A stretch of DNA of 64,000 bases from Marinobacter sp. 2_MG-2023 (GTDB taxonomy: Bacteria > Pseudomonadota > Gammaproteobacteria > Pseudomonadales > Oleiphilaceae): contig NZ_JAUOPH010000001.1 of NCBI RefSeq assembly GCF_030546935.1, positions 434,001-498,000 on the forward strand. The letters are read 5' to 3'. The position numbers and the translations under genes are program-made. The notes below the pieces were generated by a model. That model had not been told where the DNA came from and did no database searches. It saw only the letters and a list, made by a program, of their open reading frames with translations. This document shows, piece after piece, positions 49,301 through 59,221 of this stretch. Each line of letters begins with the position of its first letter. Position 1 is the stretch's first letter.

Positions 49301-49316
49301 CTGTATATTTGAACAG
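49301..49316. promoter_or_regulatory. LexA (SOS) box of recA
   Basis: CTGTATATTTGAACAG has the invariant CTGT-N8-ACAG pattern of the gammaproteobacterial LexA operator and lies 99 bp upstream of recA and 52 bp downstream of the pncC stop. It supports DNA-damage induction of recA. Confidence 0.85.
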
Positions 49317-49367
49317 TATTAAAACATACCGCGAGAGCGAGACCAACCCCTGTTATTGTGAAAGTCT

Positions 49368-49868
49368 TCACGCTCGCATCAAAAGCCCGCTAACACCCTG
49401 CAGCGCAACAAGAACGGCCTGGCGTCGCACCTGATCACGATCGCCGCTGAAATGCCGGACTACAGCCTCTGTATTTTCAGCGCCGGTACCCCAGGCGAAC
49501 CAGACAGTTCCAACAGGCTTCTCTTCGCTGCCACCTCCAGGGCCGGCTATGCCACTGACAGCTACCGCAACATTCGCTCCGGTTGTTGCCAATGCACCGG
49601 CAACCATCTCCCGGACCACCGGTTCACTGACGGCACCGTGATTAGCTAAAGAAACATCGGTAACCCCGAGCAGTTTCTGTTTGGCGTCGTTGCTGTAGGT
49701 AACCAGGCCGCCGACGACATAGGCGGAAGAGCCTGCCTTGTCGGTTAAAACCTTTGCAACCCAGCCACCTGTGCAACTTTCAGCCGTTACCAGGTTAAGG
49801 CCGGCGGCCAACAACTGATCGGCCAGTTGGCTCCCTGCTTGTTCGAGTTCGTGGTCACTGGCAGGCAT
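49368..49868 (-). CDS. pncC: nicotinamide-nucleotide amidohydrolase (CinA C-terminal type)
   Basis: 166 aa, the stand-alone CinA C-terminal domain. It has LVTAESCTGGWVAKVLTDKAGSSAYVVGGLVTYSND with the catalytic serine region, VSGIAGPGGGSEEKPVGTVWFAW, and RDQVRRQAV near the end. It deamidates NMN to nicotinic acid mononucleotide in pyridine nucleotide recycling. It lies upstream of recA, as in Pseudomonas, and is divergent from mutS. Confidence 0.95.
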   Translation of the reverse strand: MPASDHELEQAGSQLADQLLAAGLNLVTAESCTGGWVAKVLTDKAGSSAYVVGGLVTYSNDAKQKLLGVTDVSLANHGAVSEPVVREMVAGALATTGANVAVAVSGIAGPGGGSEEKPVGTVWFAWGTGAENTEAVVRHFSGDRDQVRRQAVLVALQGVSGLLMRA

Positions 49869-49950
49869 AATGCTCTCCTTCGTTTCATCGCGGGCTTTAT
49901 TTTCTTACAATCCGTGGCTTCACCCAAAGCAAGATTAGCCGGACTCGTCC

Positions 49951-52575
49951 ATGTCAGCAGCTCAGAACGATTTACCCAAGCACACACCCATGATGCAGCA
50001 GTACTTGAAAATCAAGGGCCAGCACCCGGATGAACTGGTGTTCTATCGCATGGGTGATTTTTATGAACTCTTCTATGACGACGCCAAAAAAGCTGCGGAG
50101 CTGATGGACATAACCCTTACGGCCAGGGGGCAGTCCGGGGGCAACCCGATCCCCATGGCGGGTATCCCGTTTCACGCATCCGAAGGATACATTGCACGGC
50201 TGGTCAGAGCGGGTCAATCCATCGCCATCTGTGAGCAAATTGGTGACCCGGCAACCAGCAAGGGGCCTGTTGATCGCCAGGTAGTCAGAATCGTGACTCC
50301 CGGCACCCTCAGCGATGATGCCTACCTGGAAGATCGCCGCGACAACCTGCTGGCCGCCATATTTCATCATCGCGAGCAGTTCGGTTTTGCGTCACTGGAC
50401 ATTTCCAGTGGTCGCTTTGTGGTTTCAGAGCTGGAAAACCTGGAAGCCCTGCAAGGAGAGCTCCAGCGTTTGCGGCCGGCAGAGATACTGATCAGTGAAG
50501 ACTTTCCTTTTGAGGACATTCTGGCAGGCCTTACCGGCGTTCGTCGCCAGGGGCCCTGGCTGTTCGAAGCCGATACCGCTCGCCGGGTGATAACCCAGCA
50601 ACTGCAGGTTCGTGATCTAACGGGCTTTGGCTGCGAAGACCTAAGCCTGGCTATCTGTGCAGCCGGCTGCCTCCTGCAGTATGCAAAAGAGACCCAGCGA
50701 ACCGCCCTGCCCCACATTCGCAAACTGACCCGTGAGCGCCGCGACGAAGCCGTTATTCTCGACGCCACCAGCCGCCGCAATCTGGAAATCGATATCAACC
50801 TCATGGGCGGCCACCTGCACACCCTCGCCTGGGTGATGGACAGAACCGCAACCTCCATGGGAGGCCGCGAGCTCAGGCGCTGGCTGAATCGTCCGCTTCG
50901 GGACGTGGATGCAGTACAACAGCGTCAACACGCGGTATCCGCTCTGCTTGATGGTTTCCACTACGAACCCGTGCACAACCTGCTGAAGGCCGTGGGCGAT
51001 ATTGAGCGAGTGCTGGCCCGTGTGGCGCTGCGATCGGCCAGGCCCAGAGATCTCGCTCGCCTGCGGGATGCCTTTCTGGCGCTGCCAGACCTGCAGGAAG
51101 CGCTTAAGCCGGTCAACTCTCACCAGATCGTGAAGCTGGCCACTGTGATTGGTGAATATCCCGAGTTGGCCGATATTCTGGAGCGGGCCGTTATCGACAA
51201 CCCTCCGGTTGTCATTCGGGAAGGCGGCGTGATCCGTGAGGGCTTCGACGCGGAGCTGGATGAGCTACGCAACATCAGTGAGAACGCCGGCCAATATCTA
51301 CTGGACGTGGAAACCCGGGAAAAAGAGCGCACCGGTATAAGCACATTGAAGGTGGGCTACAACCGTGTGCACGGCTACTACATTGAAATCAGCCGGGCCC
51401 AGTCTGCTCAGGCACCGGTGGATTACATTCGTCGGCAGACCCTGAAGAACGCAGAACGCTTTATTACACCGGAATTAAAAGAGTTCGAAGACAAAGCCCT
51501 GAGTGCCAAAAGCCGGGCGTTGGCCAGAGAGAAAGCGCTTTACGATGAGGTGCTGGAAACTGTGGCAGAACAACTCGCGCCGTTACAGGATGCCGCACAG
51601 GCGTTGGCAGAGCTGGACGTCATCAGTAATTTTGCCGAGCGAGCCACCACGCTGCGTTTTGCCGCGCCAGAGTTCCGCGACTCTCCCGGGCTTGAAATTG
51701 AAGAGGGCCGACATCCAGTTGTCGAACAGCTTCTTGATGAACCTTTCGTGCCCAACAACCTGCTGATGGATTCCCAACGCCGAATGCTGGTTATCACTGG
51801 CCCGAACATGGGTGGTAAGTCCACCTATATGCGCCAGGCGGCTCTGATTACATTGCTGGCCTACACGGGGAGTTTTGTGCCTGCCAACCGCGCCGTGCTG
51901 GGCCCAGTGGACCGGATTTTCACTCGCATGGGTTCGTCAGATGACATCGCCGGCGGGCGCTCTACTTTCATGGTAGAAATGACAGAAACCGCCAACATTC
52001 TGCACAACGCCACGGATTTCAGCCTGGTTCTGATGGACGAAGTCGGCCGAGGCACCAGCACATTCGATGGTTTATCTCTGGCCTGGGCCACAGCAGAACA
52101 TCTGGCAAAAGAAATTCGCTGCTATACCCTGTTCGCCACGCATTACTTTGAACTCACGCAACTGGCAGATGATCTTGAGCTTGCGGTCAACGTGCATCTG
52201 ACGGCAACGGAGCACGATGACAGCATTGTGTTTCTACACAATGTGCACGAAGGCCCGGCCAGCCAGAGCTACGGCCTGCAGGTAGCGAAACTGGCCGGCG
52301 TACCGCAGAGCGTTATTGGCAACGCGAAGGCTCAACTAAAGCTGCTGGAAGGCAGCGCAGCCCCCGCGGCTACTACAATACCTGCCCCCATACATGAGAC
52401 CGGCCCCAAGCATTCTCCGGCGACCAGCCAGAGCGCAGCCTACCAGGGTGATATGTTTGCCATAGCGGAGCCCAGTGCTGTGGAGGAAGCTCTGCAGAGT
52501 CTTGATCTGGACGGCCTATCACCCCGAGATGCGATAAACCGGCTTTACGAATTGAAAGAATTGCTGAAAAACTGA
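49951..52575 (+). CDS. mutS: DNA mismatch repair protein MutS
   Basis: 874 aa. Domain I has the mismatch-reading [15 protein letters not shown] (F-x-E). The connector, lever and clamp domains follow ([14 protein letters not shown] in the clamp). The ATPase has Walker [10 protein letters not shown] (about 620), the [16 protein letters not shown] switch, [16 protein letters not shown]alker B, and [13 protein letters not shown]-terminal tail carries the tetramerisation end. It recognises mismatches and recruits MutL. It is followed by fdxA after 147 nt. Confidence 0.98.
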   Translation: MSAAQNDLPKHTPMMQQYLKIKGQHPDELVFYRMGDFYELFYDDAKKAAELMDITLTARGQSGGNPIPMAGIPFHASEGYIARLVRAGQSIAICEQIGDPATSKGPVDRQVVRIVTPGTLSDDAYLEDRRDNLLAAIFHHREQFGFASLDISSGRFVVSELENLEALQGELQRLRPAEILISEDFPFEDILAGLTGVRRQGPWLFEADTARRVITQQLQVRDLTGFGCEDLSLAICAAGCLLQYAKETQRTALPHIRKLTRERRDEAVILDATSRRNLEIDINLMGGHLHTLAWVMDRTATSMGGRELRRWLNRPLRDVDAVQQRQHAVSALLDGFHYEPVHNLLKAVGDIERVLARVALRSARPRDLARLRDAFLALPDLQEALKPVNSHQIVKLATVIGEYPELADILERAVIDNPPVVIREGGVIREGFDAELDELRNISENAGQYLLDVETREKERTGISTLKVGYNRVHGYYIEISRAQSAQAPVDYIRRQTLKNAERFITPELKEFEDKALSAKSRALAREKALYDEVLETVAEQLAPLQDAAQALAELDVISNFAERATTLRFAAPEFRDSPGLEIEEGRHPVVEQLLDEPFVPNNLLMDSQRRMLVITGPNMGGKSTYMRQAALITLLAYTGSFVPANRAVLGPVDRIFTRMGSSDDIAGGRSTFMVEMTETANILHNATDFSLVLMDEVGRGTSTFDGLSLAWATAEHLAKEIRCYTLFATHYFELTQLADDLELAVNVHLTATEHDDSIVFLHNVHEGPASQSYGLQVAKLAGVPQSVIGNAKAQLKLLEGSAAPAATTIPAPIHETGPKHSPATSQSAAYQGDMFAIAEPSAVEEALQSLDLDGLSPRDAINRLYELKELLKN

Positions 52576-52617
52576 CAGGGAGTTGATCTGAGTAATAAGG
52601 TTATCGCTGCCAAACGC

Positions 52618-52646
52618 TTGCGGCTGTGCGGGCTGCTCCCTACAAT
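52618..52646 (+). promoter_or_regulatory. candidate sigma-70 promoter of fdxA
   Basis: TTGCGG (-35, 52618-52623), 17-bp spacer, TACAAT (-10, 52641-52646), about 70 bp upstream of the fdxA start. The -10 is good and the -35 is weak. It would give fdxA its own transcript after mutS. Confidence 0.45.
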
Positions 52647-52722
52647 ATCGCCCATTAAAATATAACCACGGAGCCGTAACCAGACTCCGGATGAGATTGA
52701 CCACTGGACCAGGGATCAAATT

Positions 52723-53046
52723 ATGGCGTTTATCGTTACCGATAACTGCATCAAGTGCAAATACACAGACTGCGTGGAAGTGTGCCCCGTAGATTGTTTT
52801 TACGAAGGGCCAAACTTTCTGGTCATTGATCCGGACGAGTGTATCGACTGCGCTCTGTGTGAGCCGGAATGCCCTGCCGAAGCGATTTTCTCCGAAGACG
52901 AGCTACCAGCAGATCAGGTTCAGTTTGTTGAGCTCAACGCCGACCTGGCGGGTAAGTGGCCCAACATCACCGAAAAGAAAGACCCGCTGCCGGACGCCGA
53001 AGAGTGGGATGGCAAGACAGACAAACTTCAATACCTGGAAAAGTAA
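52723..53046 (+). CDS. fdxA: 7Fe ferredoxin FdxA
   Basis: 107 aa. [56 protein letters not shown], read in its cysteine pattern, carries the ligands for a 3Fe-4S cluster and a 4Fe-4S cluster, as in Azotobacter FdI-type ferredoxins. The C-terminal region is acidic with the usual [17 protein letters not shown]. It is a low-potential electron carrier. Its position after mutS matches Pseudomonas, where rpoS comes next; rpoS is not here. Confidence 0.96.
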   Translation: MAFIVTDNCIKCKYTDCVEVCPVDCFYEGPNFLVIDPDECIDCALCEPECPAEAIFSEDELPADQVQFVELNADLAGKWPNITEKKDPLPDAEEWDGKTDKLQYLEK

Positions 53047-53078
53047 TTCCAGCAAGTTTGAAGCAGTCGCCTGAATAA

Positions 53079-53112
53079 AAAAGGGAAGCCCGAACCGGCT
53101 TCCCTTTTTGTT
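53079..53112. terminator. bidirectional terminator between fdxA and lysE
   Basis: Arms AAAAAGGGAAGCC and GGCTTCCCTTTTT, perfect 13 bp, around a CGAACC loop with flanking A and T runs. It serves fdxA and the convergent LysE gene. Confidence 0.9.
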
Positions 53113-53134
53113 TGCACGCATTCTGAATCTCCAG

Positions 53135-53767
53135 TCAGTTCACCGCAAGCCTGGCCCCCATTGCGACAAAAAACCCTCCGGTCAGCCCGTTAAGCAGGCG
53201 TTTAACGCCTACTCCGACACCCATACCCCGGAAACGCACAACCATCCAGGCCAGCCCACACTGCCACAACATCGCCAGCAAAAAGTGCACCCCCGCCAGC
53301 ATGAGCGACTGTTGAAACGCACTTCCTGAAGCATCTACGAACTGGGGTAGCAGAGCCATATAAAACAGGGCGGTTTTCGGATTAAGCACATTGGAGAGCA
53401 GGCCTTCACGGAACGACACTGCCAGAGAGACACGGCGGCGCATAACCATAGGCAACTCCTCGTTGGTATCGCCCTCACGCTTCATGGCCTGCCTCAACGA
53501 CCCCAGCCCCAGCCAGACCAGATAACAGGCTCCGGCCCATTTCAGCACCGAGAATGCCCAAGCGGTTTCCAGAAGAAGAAGAGAGATACCCAGTGCCGAG
53601 AGAGTGGCGTGGAAAAACAGCCCACTGCAAATACCAACGCTCGTGACGCAGCCATCCCGGAAGCCCCCGCGCCCCGCGTTGCGCATAACCAGAAGCGTAT
53701 CCACGCCAGGCGTCACCGTCAGCAAACTTATGGCAATCAGATAAGCCCAGAACAACTCAGAAAACAC
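53135..53767 (-). CDS. LysE family amino-acid exporter
   Basis: 210 aa from GTG 53767, with GGAGG 5-6 nt upstream. It has about six TM helices. Family signatures are TPGVDTLLVMRNAGRGGFRDGCVTSVGICSGLF near the N-terminus and REGLLSNVLNPKTALFYMALLPQFVD in the middle. LysE/RhtB proteins export amino acids or related small molecules; the substrate here is unknown. Confidence 0.93.
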   Translation of the reverse strand: MFSELFWAYLIAISLLTVTPGVDTLLVMRNAGRGGFRDGCVTSVGICSGLFFHATLSALGISLLLLETAWAFSVLKWAGACYLVWLGLGSLRQAMKREGDTNEELPMVMRRRVSLAVSFREGLLSNVLNPKTALFYMALLPQFVDASGSAFQQSLMLAGVHFLLAMLWQCGLAWMVVRFRGMGVGVGVKRLLNGLTGGFFVAMGARLAVN

Positions 53768-53806
53768 TCAGACCTCCACACCTTTCAACGCAGAAGACCA
53801 TGAGTA

Positions 53807-54841
53807 CTAAGACTTCTGCTCAAAAATATTCCGTGCCGCTGCGGAGTTGTAGAAAGCTGACAACCGCCTACGCACAAGCGCCTCAACATAACCCTCTTCC
53901 CGAAGCACGTCTACAACCGGAATGGCCCAGGCATCTACCTCTGCCATAACCACCTCACGAGTAACCCCGACGTCGCCAAGCAGGTCTGTAAGCGGACGAT
54001 CACCATATTTTGCAAAAAGATGTGCAACCACAGCCCGGGTACAACCTTCAAAGTAAGCCGTTTTCCGGAATTGCAACCAGAACTCATAGCCCAGCACGAC
54101 AAACTCCTGAAGCTGAACATCGCCCAACCCCTCTTGTAAGTCAGCCATTGTTCGGTCCTCCATGGCAGCCCAGGCCGCCATAACCGTATCCCGCACTTCC
54201 TCATCACTGAGTGCCCGTTGCAGGAACTGCTCACTGCGACTGATCAGCCCCGGCAAACTGTCAGAAAGCCAAGCCTTTAGCCGACGTTCAAAGGTTTCGT
54301 CCAGCCCGGGTACCGCCTTGTTGGCCATACGTTTTCCGAACTTCATCATGGACCCGACACCGGGCACCGACTTGGAAATCAGATTGTCTTCATAGAGGTA
54401 ATTGACCACCCCTTGATACACGACGTTCGAAACCAGCTCCTGATAAACCGGGTGTGCCATTATTTCGCTGATCATCCGCTCACGTTGCTGCCTGAGCTCA
54501 AGCATTTCTTCCACGAAACCTGTGGCCTGTTCCCGGGTAACAATATCTCCCAGAGCCGTACTGGCCTGAACCGGCGCATTCAACACCTCGGTCGCCATTT
54601 CACCTGCCAACTCCGGAATGCCCGCGTCCAGCTCCATATTCACAACCACACGCTGAATGGTCTCCATGACCTGGTTTTCCGAGGCGAGACGACTCAGCGT
54701 GATACCGCTCGCAAGATCAAGAACCTCACCGACCTCATGCTTGAGAAACTTGCGGAGTTTCGCTCCCTTCAGGGATGCAACCTCATGCTTTATATGCAGC
54801 TCAAGCACTTGGCTGGCTGGATCGGTTTTATCCTTGGTCAT
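53807..54841 (-). CDS. conserved hypothetical protein, helical
   Basis: 344 aa, not recognised. It is predicted to be almost entirely helical, without signal peptide or clear TM segment, although a short non-polar SKSVPGVGSMMKFGKRMANKAVPGLDE stretch near 160-185 may touch membranes. It contains no catalytic motif that I can identify. It lies 54 nt after the diiron-type hydrolase gene on the same strand, so the two may form an operon. Confidence 0.75.
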   Translation of the reverse strand: MTKDKTDPASQVLELHIKHEVASLKGAKLRKFLKHEVGEVLDLASGITLSRLASENQVMETIQRVVVNMELDAGIPELAGEMATEVLNAPVQASTALGDIVTREQATGFVEEMLELRQQRERMISEIMAHPVYQELVSNVVYQGVVNYLYEDNLISKSVPGVGSMMKFGKRMANKAVPGLDETFERRLKAWLSDSLPGLISRSEQFLQRALSDEEVRDTVMAAWAAMEDRTMADLQEGLGDVQLQEFVVLGYEFWLQFRKTAYFEGCTRAVVAHLFAKYGDRPLTDLLGDVGVTREVVMAEVDAWAIPVVDVLREEGYVEALVRRRLSAFYNSAAARNIFEQKS

Positions 54842-54895
54842 GGTATTGATGGCCCTGCCGAGATTAAAAATAAGGTGTGTTTCAATTGGAGGCTA

Positions 54896-55720
54896 CTAGG
54901 TTGCAGCATCCAGCTCACGGAGATTTTTTTCTAACAGTGCCCTGTTGTCATACTGCCATGGATGAAAATCCTTTCGGAAATACGCCAGAAACTCAGGCAA
55001 ACACTGGCGCAAAATGCCAGGCTTTCCCCAAAGGAAATTGAGCCCGCCCATCCAGGTACGAAGGCTCCAGAGCTTGCCGTCAGTTTTCAGTAGGCTACAA
55101 GTATTCAGAAAGGTGTACTTGAAGAAATTCCAGGTTACAAACAGAAAGATAATCCGGCGCAACCGCTCACTCCCTACGCATTCCCGGTAGACATCGAACG
55201 CTACTGATTTGTGCTCGGTTTCTTCTATCGCATGCCAGCGCCAGAGGCGGGCCATTGCGGGCGTTGCGCCACCCAGCCATTCGGGGTCGCTCAGAATAGC
55301 ATTTGCCAGTACTGCCGTGTAATGCTCTGCGCCGCAGGTGCCTGCCAATTGCCGGCTGGGCGACAGATTTCCAACCATTCCCATATGCTTGCGAAAACGG
55401 CGATCCAGCCCATCAATGTCATAACCCCGGGCTTTCAATGCCTCGTTGTAGTCCTTGTGCTCACGACTGTGCAAGGCTTCCTGGCCAATAAAACCACGAA
55501 TCTCGGCCTTCAGCTTCGGGTCATCAATTCTGTCCCGGTATAACCGCACCGCATTGATAAACTGTTGCTCACCATCCGGAAACTGAAGCGATAGTGCGTT
55601 GAAGAAGGCCGTCCGGAAAGCATCATCTCCATGCCAAAAGGTTTTTAGATCTTCACTGACATCGAATCGGACATGGCGAGGCTGAACAGCTACGCCCTCG
55701 GGGGTTGAGCTGATTGTCAT
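54896..55720 (-). CDS. metal-dependent hydrolase (PF10118 type, ferritin-like)
   Basis: 274 aa. The metal ligands expected of this family are visible as two Glu/His clusters: FIGQEALHSREHKDYNE (about 75-90) and RWHAIEETEHKSVAFDVY (about 160-178). The family is annotated metal-dependent hydrolase and is common in fatty-acid or steroid-degrading proteobacteria; its reaction is not established. The helical pattern resembles diiron proteins. It precedes the unknown helical protein gene. Confidence 0.87.
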   Translation of the reverse strand: MTISSTPEGVAVQPRHVRFDVSEDLKTFWHGDDAFRTAFFNALSLQFPDGEQQFINAVRLYRDRIDDPKLKAEIRGFIGQEALHSREHKDYNEALKARGYDIDGLDRRFRKHMGMVGNLSPSRQLAGTCGAEHYTAVLANAILSDPEWLGGATPAMARLWRWHAIEETEHKSVAFDVYRECVGSERLRRIIFLFVTWNFFKYTFLNTCSLLKTDGKLWSLRTWMGGLNFLWGKPGILRQCLPEFLAYFRKDFHPWQYDNRALLEKNLRELDAAT

Positions 55721-55885
55721 GACGAGCTCCTGTGTTCTTTGTACTTTTATTATGGTTATCGAACGGCGGACAAAAATTCACCAACGGAATCAGTTTAGTC
55801 CTCAAAACAAGCTGGAAGGAAGAGAAATCCCGGTGAAACCGACATGTTGTCACAAAATGACATACCGTCAACGGGCATTCACAAA

Positions 55886-55917
55886 CAAAAAAGGGGAGGC
55901 TTTTAGCCTCCCCAAAG
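55886..55917 (-). terminator. terminator of the SLC23 permease gene
   Basis: On the minus strand GGGGAGGC-TAAAA-GCCTCCCC is followed by seven T. It lies just past the permease stop codon. Confidence 0.88.
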
Positions 55918-55964
55918 ACACACAGGGTTTGAACTGCTCCCGGCCTGGACCGGAAGCAACCAAT

Positions 55965-57341
55965 TCAGGGGTTGTCGTCTGATACGGAACCAGGGGCTTC
56001 AGGGTCTGAGGTAAAGCCAAGCAGCTTGGTCCGTTCAATCAACAGATAAAGAACCACACCGGTGCCAAGACCCCAGCCTGCTCCATACACCGCCAGCACG
56101 ACGCCCATGGTGCCGGCAATGCCGCGCTCGGTATTGTTTTCCAGCTGTTCGAGGCCAACCATCAGGCAAATATAGCCGGTCAACAGAAGCGTCAGGGACA
56201 AGGCAATGGGTAGTACCGGCTGGAAGAAGCTCACCAGCGGCAAGATAAACAGGGCAATAAAGCCGGTAATCCAGAAGGTGCCACCACCGCTATAAATAGA
56301 GTCCATAGCGTTGCGGCCGTACTTGTACCGCTCCGCCATGGTTGCCGTAACGGCAGTCCAGATTGGGCCAGCAAGACCGGGGTAAGGAGCAAAAAACGCA
56401 TGCCCGCCGTTCCGGATAGCTGTCACCAGGTGCACGCGGTCGATACTGTTATCGATATCTTCGTCCTTGCGAAGGTGGTCCACACGATTCATCAGGGATT
56501 GACCCACTACGATATCCCCAAAGGCAATAATATAAGCGATAACCGCCGTTGGAATGGCGTAAAGGAACACCTCCGGGTTGGGGAAGCCAACTGTAAACGG
56601 CAGATAGTTCCACAGCTCATCAAAGGCCGGCTTTGTAATGCCCCACTCAACCGTTGGCACCTCATATTCACCAGTTGCAAACCCCACCAGGATGGCGACA
56701 ACCATGCCAGGCACCATGCCGTAGTTGGCCACTTTCCGGGCAATGGAATTGCTCTCTACGAAACCTTTAAACGACACGGAGAACATCAGGTACAGGCACA
56801 CCAGGCCACCAACAATCAGCGATATGGGCGTATTGGCGAGGCGTCCACCCGCCTCAATCTCACCCATTAGCGCAGCGATACCGGCACCAATAATAATGCC
56901 ACCCTTCATGGAACGGGGTATCAGGTCTACCAGCTTGCTCCCCAAACGGGTAACACCGAGGAAAAGGAAAATAATAAACACCAGGAACTGCAGAGCAAAC
57001 ATTGCCTGAATGGCCTCGGGGCCGGGTTCAAAGTCGCTCAGAAAAAGCAGAACCACCGGAATACCCGGCGTTATCCAGCCAGGAACAAGAGGAACGCCCA
57101 ACAACGCAGGCAGCATAAACCCAATGCCACAAATGACCGCATACGCAAGCGCTACGTCATAGGGAACGCCCAGGTATTTTTGCAATAAAGGAATCATAGC
57201 CAGGCTGACCACGAACATGATCAGGGCTTGCACCATCTCCGCAAATTCCCAGCGGTAATGAACAAAAGGAAGGCGGATTTTAAAAGGACCAGCAGGCCAA
57301 AACGGCTGCTCTTCGCCATTCTTACGGTGAAACATTTGCAT
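55965..57341 (-). CDS. SLC23/NCS2-like permease
   Basis: 458 aa from ATG 57341, with GGAG 8 nt upstream; two ATGs further upstream lack a site. About 12 TM helices are visible, with FGDIVVGQSLMNR (about 275-290) and PYPGLAGPIWTAVTATMAERYKYGR (about 330-355) in positions of the NAT/NCS2 substrate helices. The best family is solute carrier 23, which includes xanthine/uracil transporters, but the substrate motif is divergent, so the substrate is not assigned. It is downstream of an acyl-CoA ligase gene on the same strand (95-nt gap). Confidence 0.8.
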   Translation of the reverse strand: MQMFHRKNGEEQPFWPAGPFKIRLPFVHYRWEFAEMVQALIMFVVSLAMIPLLQKYLGVPYDVALAYAVICGIGFMLPALLGVPLVPGWITPGIPVVLLFLSDFEPGPEAIQAMFALQFLVFIIFLFLGVTRLGSKLVDLIPRSMKGGIIIGAGIAALMGEIEAGGRLANTPISLIVGGLVCLYLMFSVSFKGFVESNSIARKVANYGMVPGMVVAILVGFATGEYEVPTVEWGITKPAFDELWNYLPFTVGFPNPEVFLYAIPTAVIAYIIAFGDIVVGQSLMNRVDHLRKDEDIDNSIDRVHLVTAIRNGGHAFFAPYPGLAGPIWTAVTATMAERYKYGRNAMDSIYSGGGTFWITGFIALFILPLVSFFQPVLPIALSLTLLLTGYICLMVGLEQLENNTERGIAGTMGVVLAVYGAGWGLGTGVVLYLLIERTKLLGFTSDPEAPGSVSDDNP

Positions 57342-57436
57342 AACAGGGTCTCCGGGCATACGCATAGCGCGTGCCTGATTATGTTGTTTTTGTAGCGGTA
57401 TCCGGCAGCACCAGGCTGGTGCTGCCGTTCAGAGCG

Positions 57437-59065
57437 TCAATCCAGTTGTTTGGCCTCGTCTCTGAGCACAAACTTCTGGATTTTACCCGTGGAGGTTTTA
57501 GGCAACTCCGAGAACACAATAGTCTTGGGCACTTTGAAGCGGGCGAGGTGCTCACGACAGAAGTTGATAATGTCTTCTTCGCTTACATCTCCGGCTTCAG
57601 GCTTCAAGGTTACAAACGCACAGGGCGTTTCCCCCCACTTCTCATCCGGCCTCGCCACGACGGCAGCTTCCAATATGGAAGGGTGTCGATACAGCGTGTC
57701 CTCCACTTCGATGGTCGAAATGTTCTCGCCACCAGAGATAATGATGTCCTTCAGACGATCCTTGATCTCCATATAGCCGTCTTCGTGCCACACAGCCAGG
57801 TCTCCGGTATGGAACCATCCGCCGCGGAAAGCCTCATCAGTCGCCTTCGGGTTTTTCAGGTAACCCTTCATCACAGTGTTGCCGCGAAGGAAGATCTCAC
57901 CAATGGTTTTGCCATCTTTGGGCACAGCTTCCATGGTATTCGGATCCCCGACCATTGTGCCGGCCAGAGTATGGTAGCGAACACCCTGACGGGCTTTAAT
58001 CTGAGCTCGCTCACCCAGGGGCAATTCTTCCCACTTGGACTTCCAGGCGCAGACAGTAACCGGGCCATAAACTTCGGTCAGGCCATACACGTGAGTTATC
58101 TTGATGCCTATTTCTTCTACAGCACCAATTACCTGAGCCGGCGGAGCAGCCCCTGCGATCATGGAGCGCACTTCGTGAGTAATGCCTGCCTTGGATTCAG
58201 GTGGCACATTCAACAATGCGTTCAGCACTATAGGTGCGCCGCACATGTGCGTGACCTTGTGTTCCTTGATCAAACTCAGAATCTTTTCCGGATCTACGCG
58301 ACGCAAGCAAACGTGAGTGCCCGCCATTGCCGTAACAGTCCAGGGGAAGCACCAGCCATTGCAATGGAACATTGGCAGCGTCCACAGGTACACCGGGTGC
58401 ATACCCATCGACCAAACCGTCTGATTACCCAGCGAGTTGATATAGGCACCACGGTGGTGATAAACCACACCTTTGGGGTTGCCGGTGGTTCCTGAGGTAT
58501 AGTTCAGTGAAATAGCATCCCATTCATTTTCCGGAAAGCTCCACTGAAACTGCGGGTCGCCCTCTTTCAGAAAGGCTTCGTAGTCCAGGTCACTTACCTG
58601 AACACCCTCACCGTACTCCGGATCGTCAACATCGATGACCAGCGGCTTGTCTTCCATACGACTGACTGCATCACGTACCACCTCGCCAAATTCACGGTCT
58701 GCAATCACAACCTTGGCTTCGCCGTGCTCAAGCATAAAAGCAATGGCTTCAGCATCGAGACGCACATTCAGCGTATTCAGTACTGCACCGATCATGGGTA
58801 CACCGAAATGGCACTCCACCATCGCCGGAATATTGGGCAGCATGGCAGCAACTGTATCGCCTCGGCCAATTCCACGACCTTTCAGGGCTGACGCCAACCG
58901 CAGGGAACGCTCATACGTCTCCGACCAGTTGTAACGGATAGCACCATGAATAATGGACGGATAATCGGGATAAACACTGGCAGTGCGTTCAATAAAATCA
59001 ATGGGAGATTGAACTGCGTAGTTGGCACCGACGGGCGCAAGGTCCTGATCAAAAATCGAGGTCAT
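57437..59065 (-). CDS. AMP-dependent acyl-CoA synthetase
   Basis: 542 aa. The adenylation motifs run in order: A3 YTSGTTGNPKGVVYHHRG (about 180), A5 HVYGLTEVYGPV (about 305), A7 FHTGDLAVWHEDGY (about 400), A8 IKDRLKDIIISGGENIS, and the catalytic Lys in TSTGKIQKFVLR (about 530). The C-terminal sequence is typical of medium-chain fatty acyl-CoA ligases; the chain length is not certain. It is divergent from a PAS-kinase/response-regulator pair with a palindrome-rich gap, suggesting control by that system. Confidence 0.94.
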   Translation of the reverse strand: MTSIFDQDLAPVGANYAVQSPIDFIERTASVYPDYPSIIHGAIRYNWSETYERSLRLASALKGRGIGRGDTVAAMLPNIPAMVECHFGVPMIGAVLNTLNVRLDAEAIAFMLEHGEAKVVIADREFGEVVRDAVSRMEDKPLVIDVDDPEYGEGVQVSDLDYEAFLKEGDPQFQWSFPENEWDAISLNYTSGTTGNPKGVVYHHRGAYINSLGNQTVWSMGMHPVYLWTLPMFHCNGWCFPWTVTAMAGTHVCLRRVDPEKILSLIKEHKVTHMCGAPIVLNALLNVPPESKAGITHEVRSMIAGAAPPAQVIGAVEEIGIKITHVYGLTEVYGPVTVCAWKSKWEELPLGERAQIKARQGVRYHTLAGTMVGDPNTMEAVPKDGKTIGEIFLRGNTVMKGYLKNPKATDEAFRGGWFHTGDLAVWHEDGYMEIKDRLKDIIISGGENISTIEVEDTLYRHPSILEAAVVARPDEKWGETPCAFVTLKPEAGDVSEEDIINFCREHLARFKVPKTIVFSELPKTSTGKIQKFVLRDEAKQLD

Positions 59066-59192
59066 TGTGTGGTCCTCTGTGTGTAAGACTATTGTTCTTG
59101 TGTTGGGTTTAGCAAAATCGCGGGAGTCGCTATACTTTCACGGGCGACAATAGTATTTAATAGATCAATTTCTAGGAATTACACTAACGTAT

Positions 59193-59210
59193 TATAGTAG
59201 TAACACTATA
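59193..59210. promoter_or_regulatory. palindrome between acyl-CoA ligase and sensor kinase
   Basis: TATAGT-N6-ACTATA lies 12 bp before the kinase start and about 128 bp upstream of the ligase gene. A second imperfect repeat (AATTTCTAGGAATT) is about 15 bp away. They are candidate sites for the response regulator encoded downstream. Confidence 0.4.
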
Positions 59211-59221
59211 CTCCATCCTAA

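Noticed and set aside
57371..58495. Long plus-strand ORF (374 codons) opposite the acyl-CoA ligase
   Set aside because: It lies wholly antisense to a clear AMP-ligase gene with intact motifs, has no ribosome site, and shows no recognisable domain.
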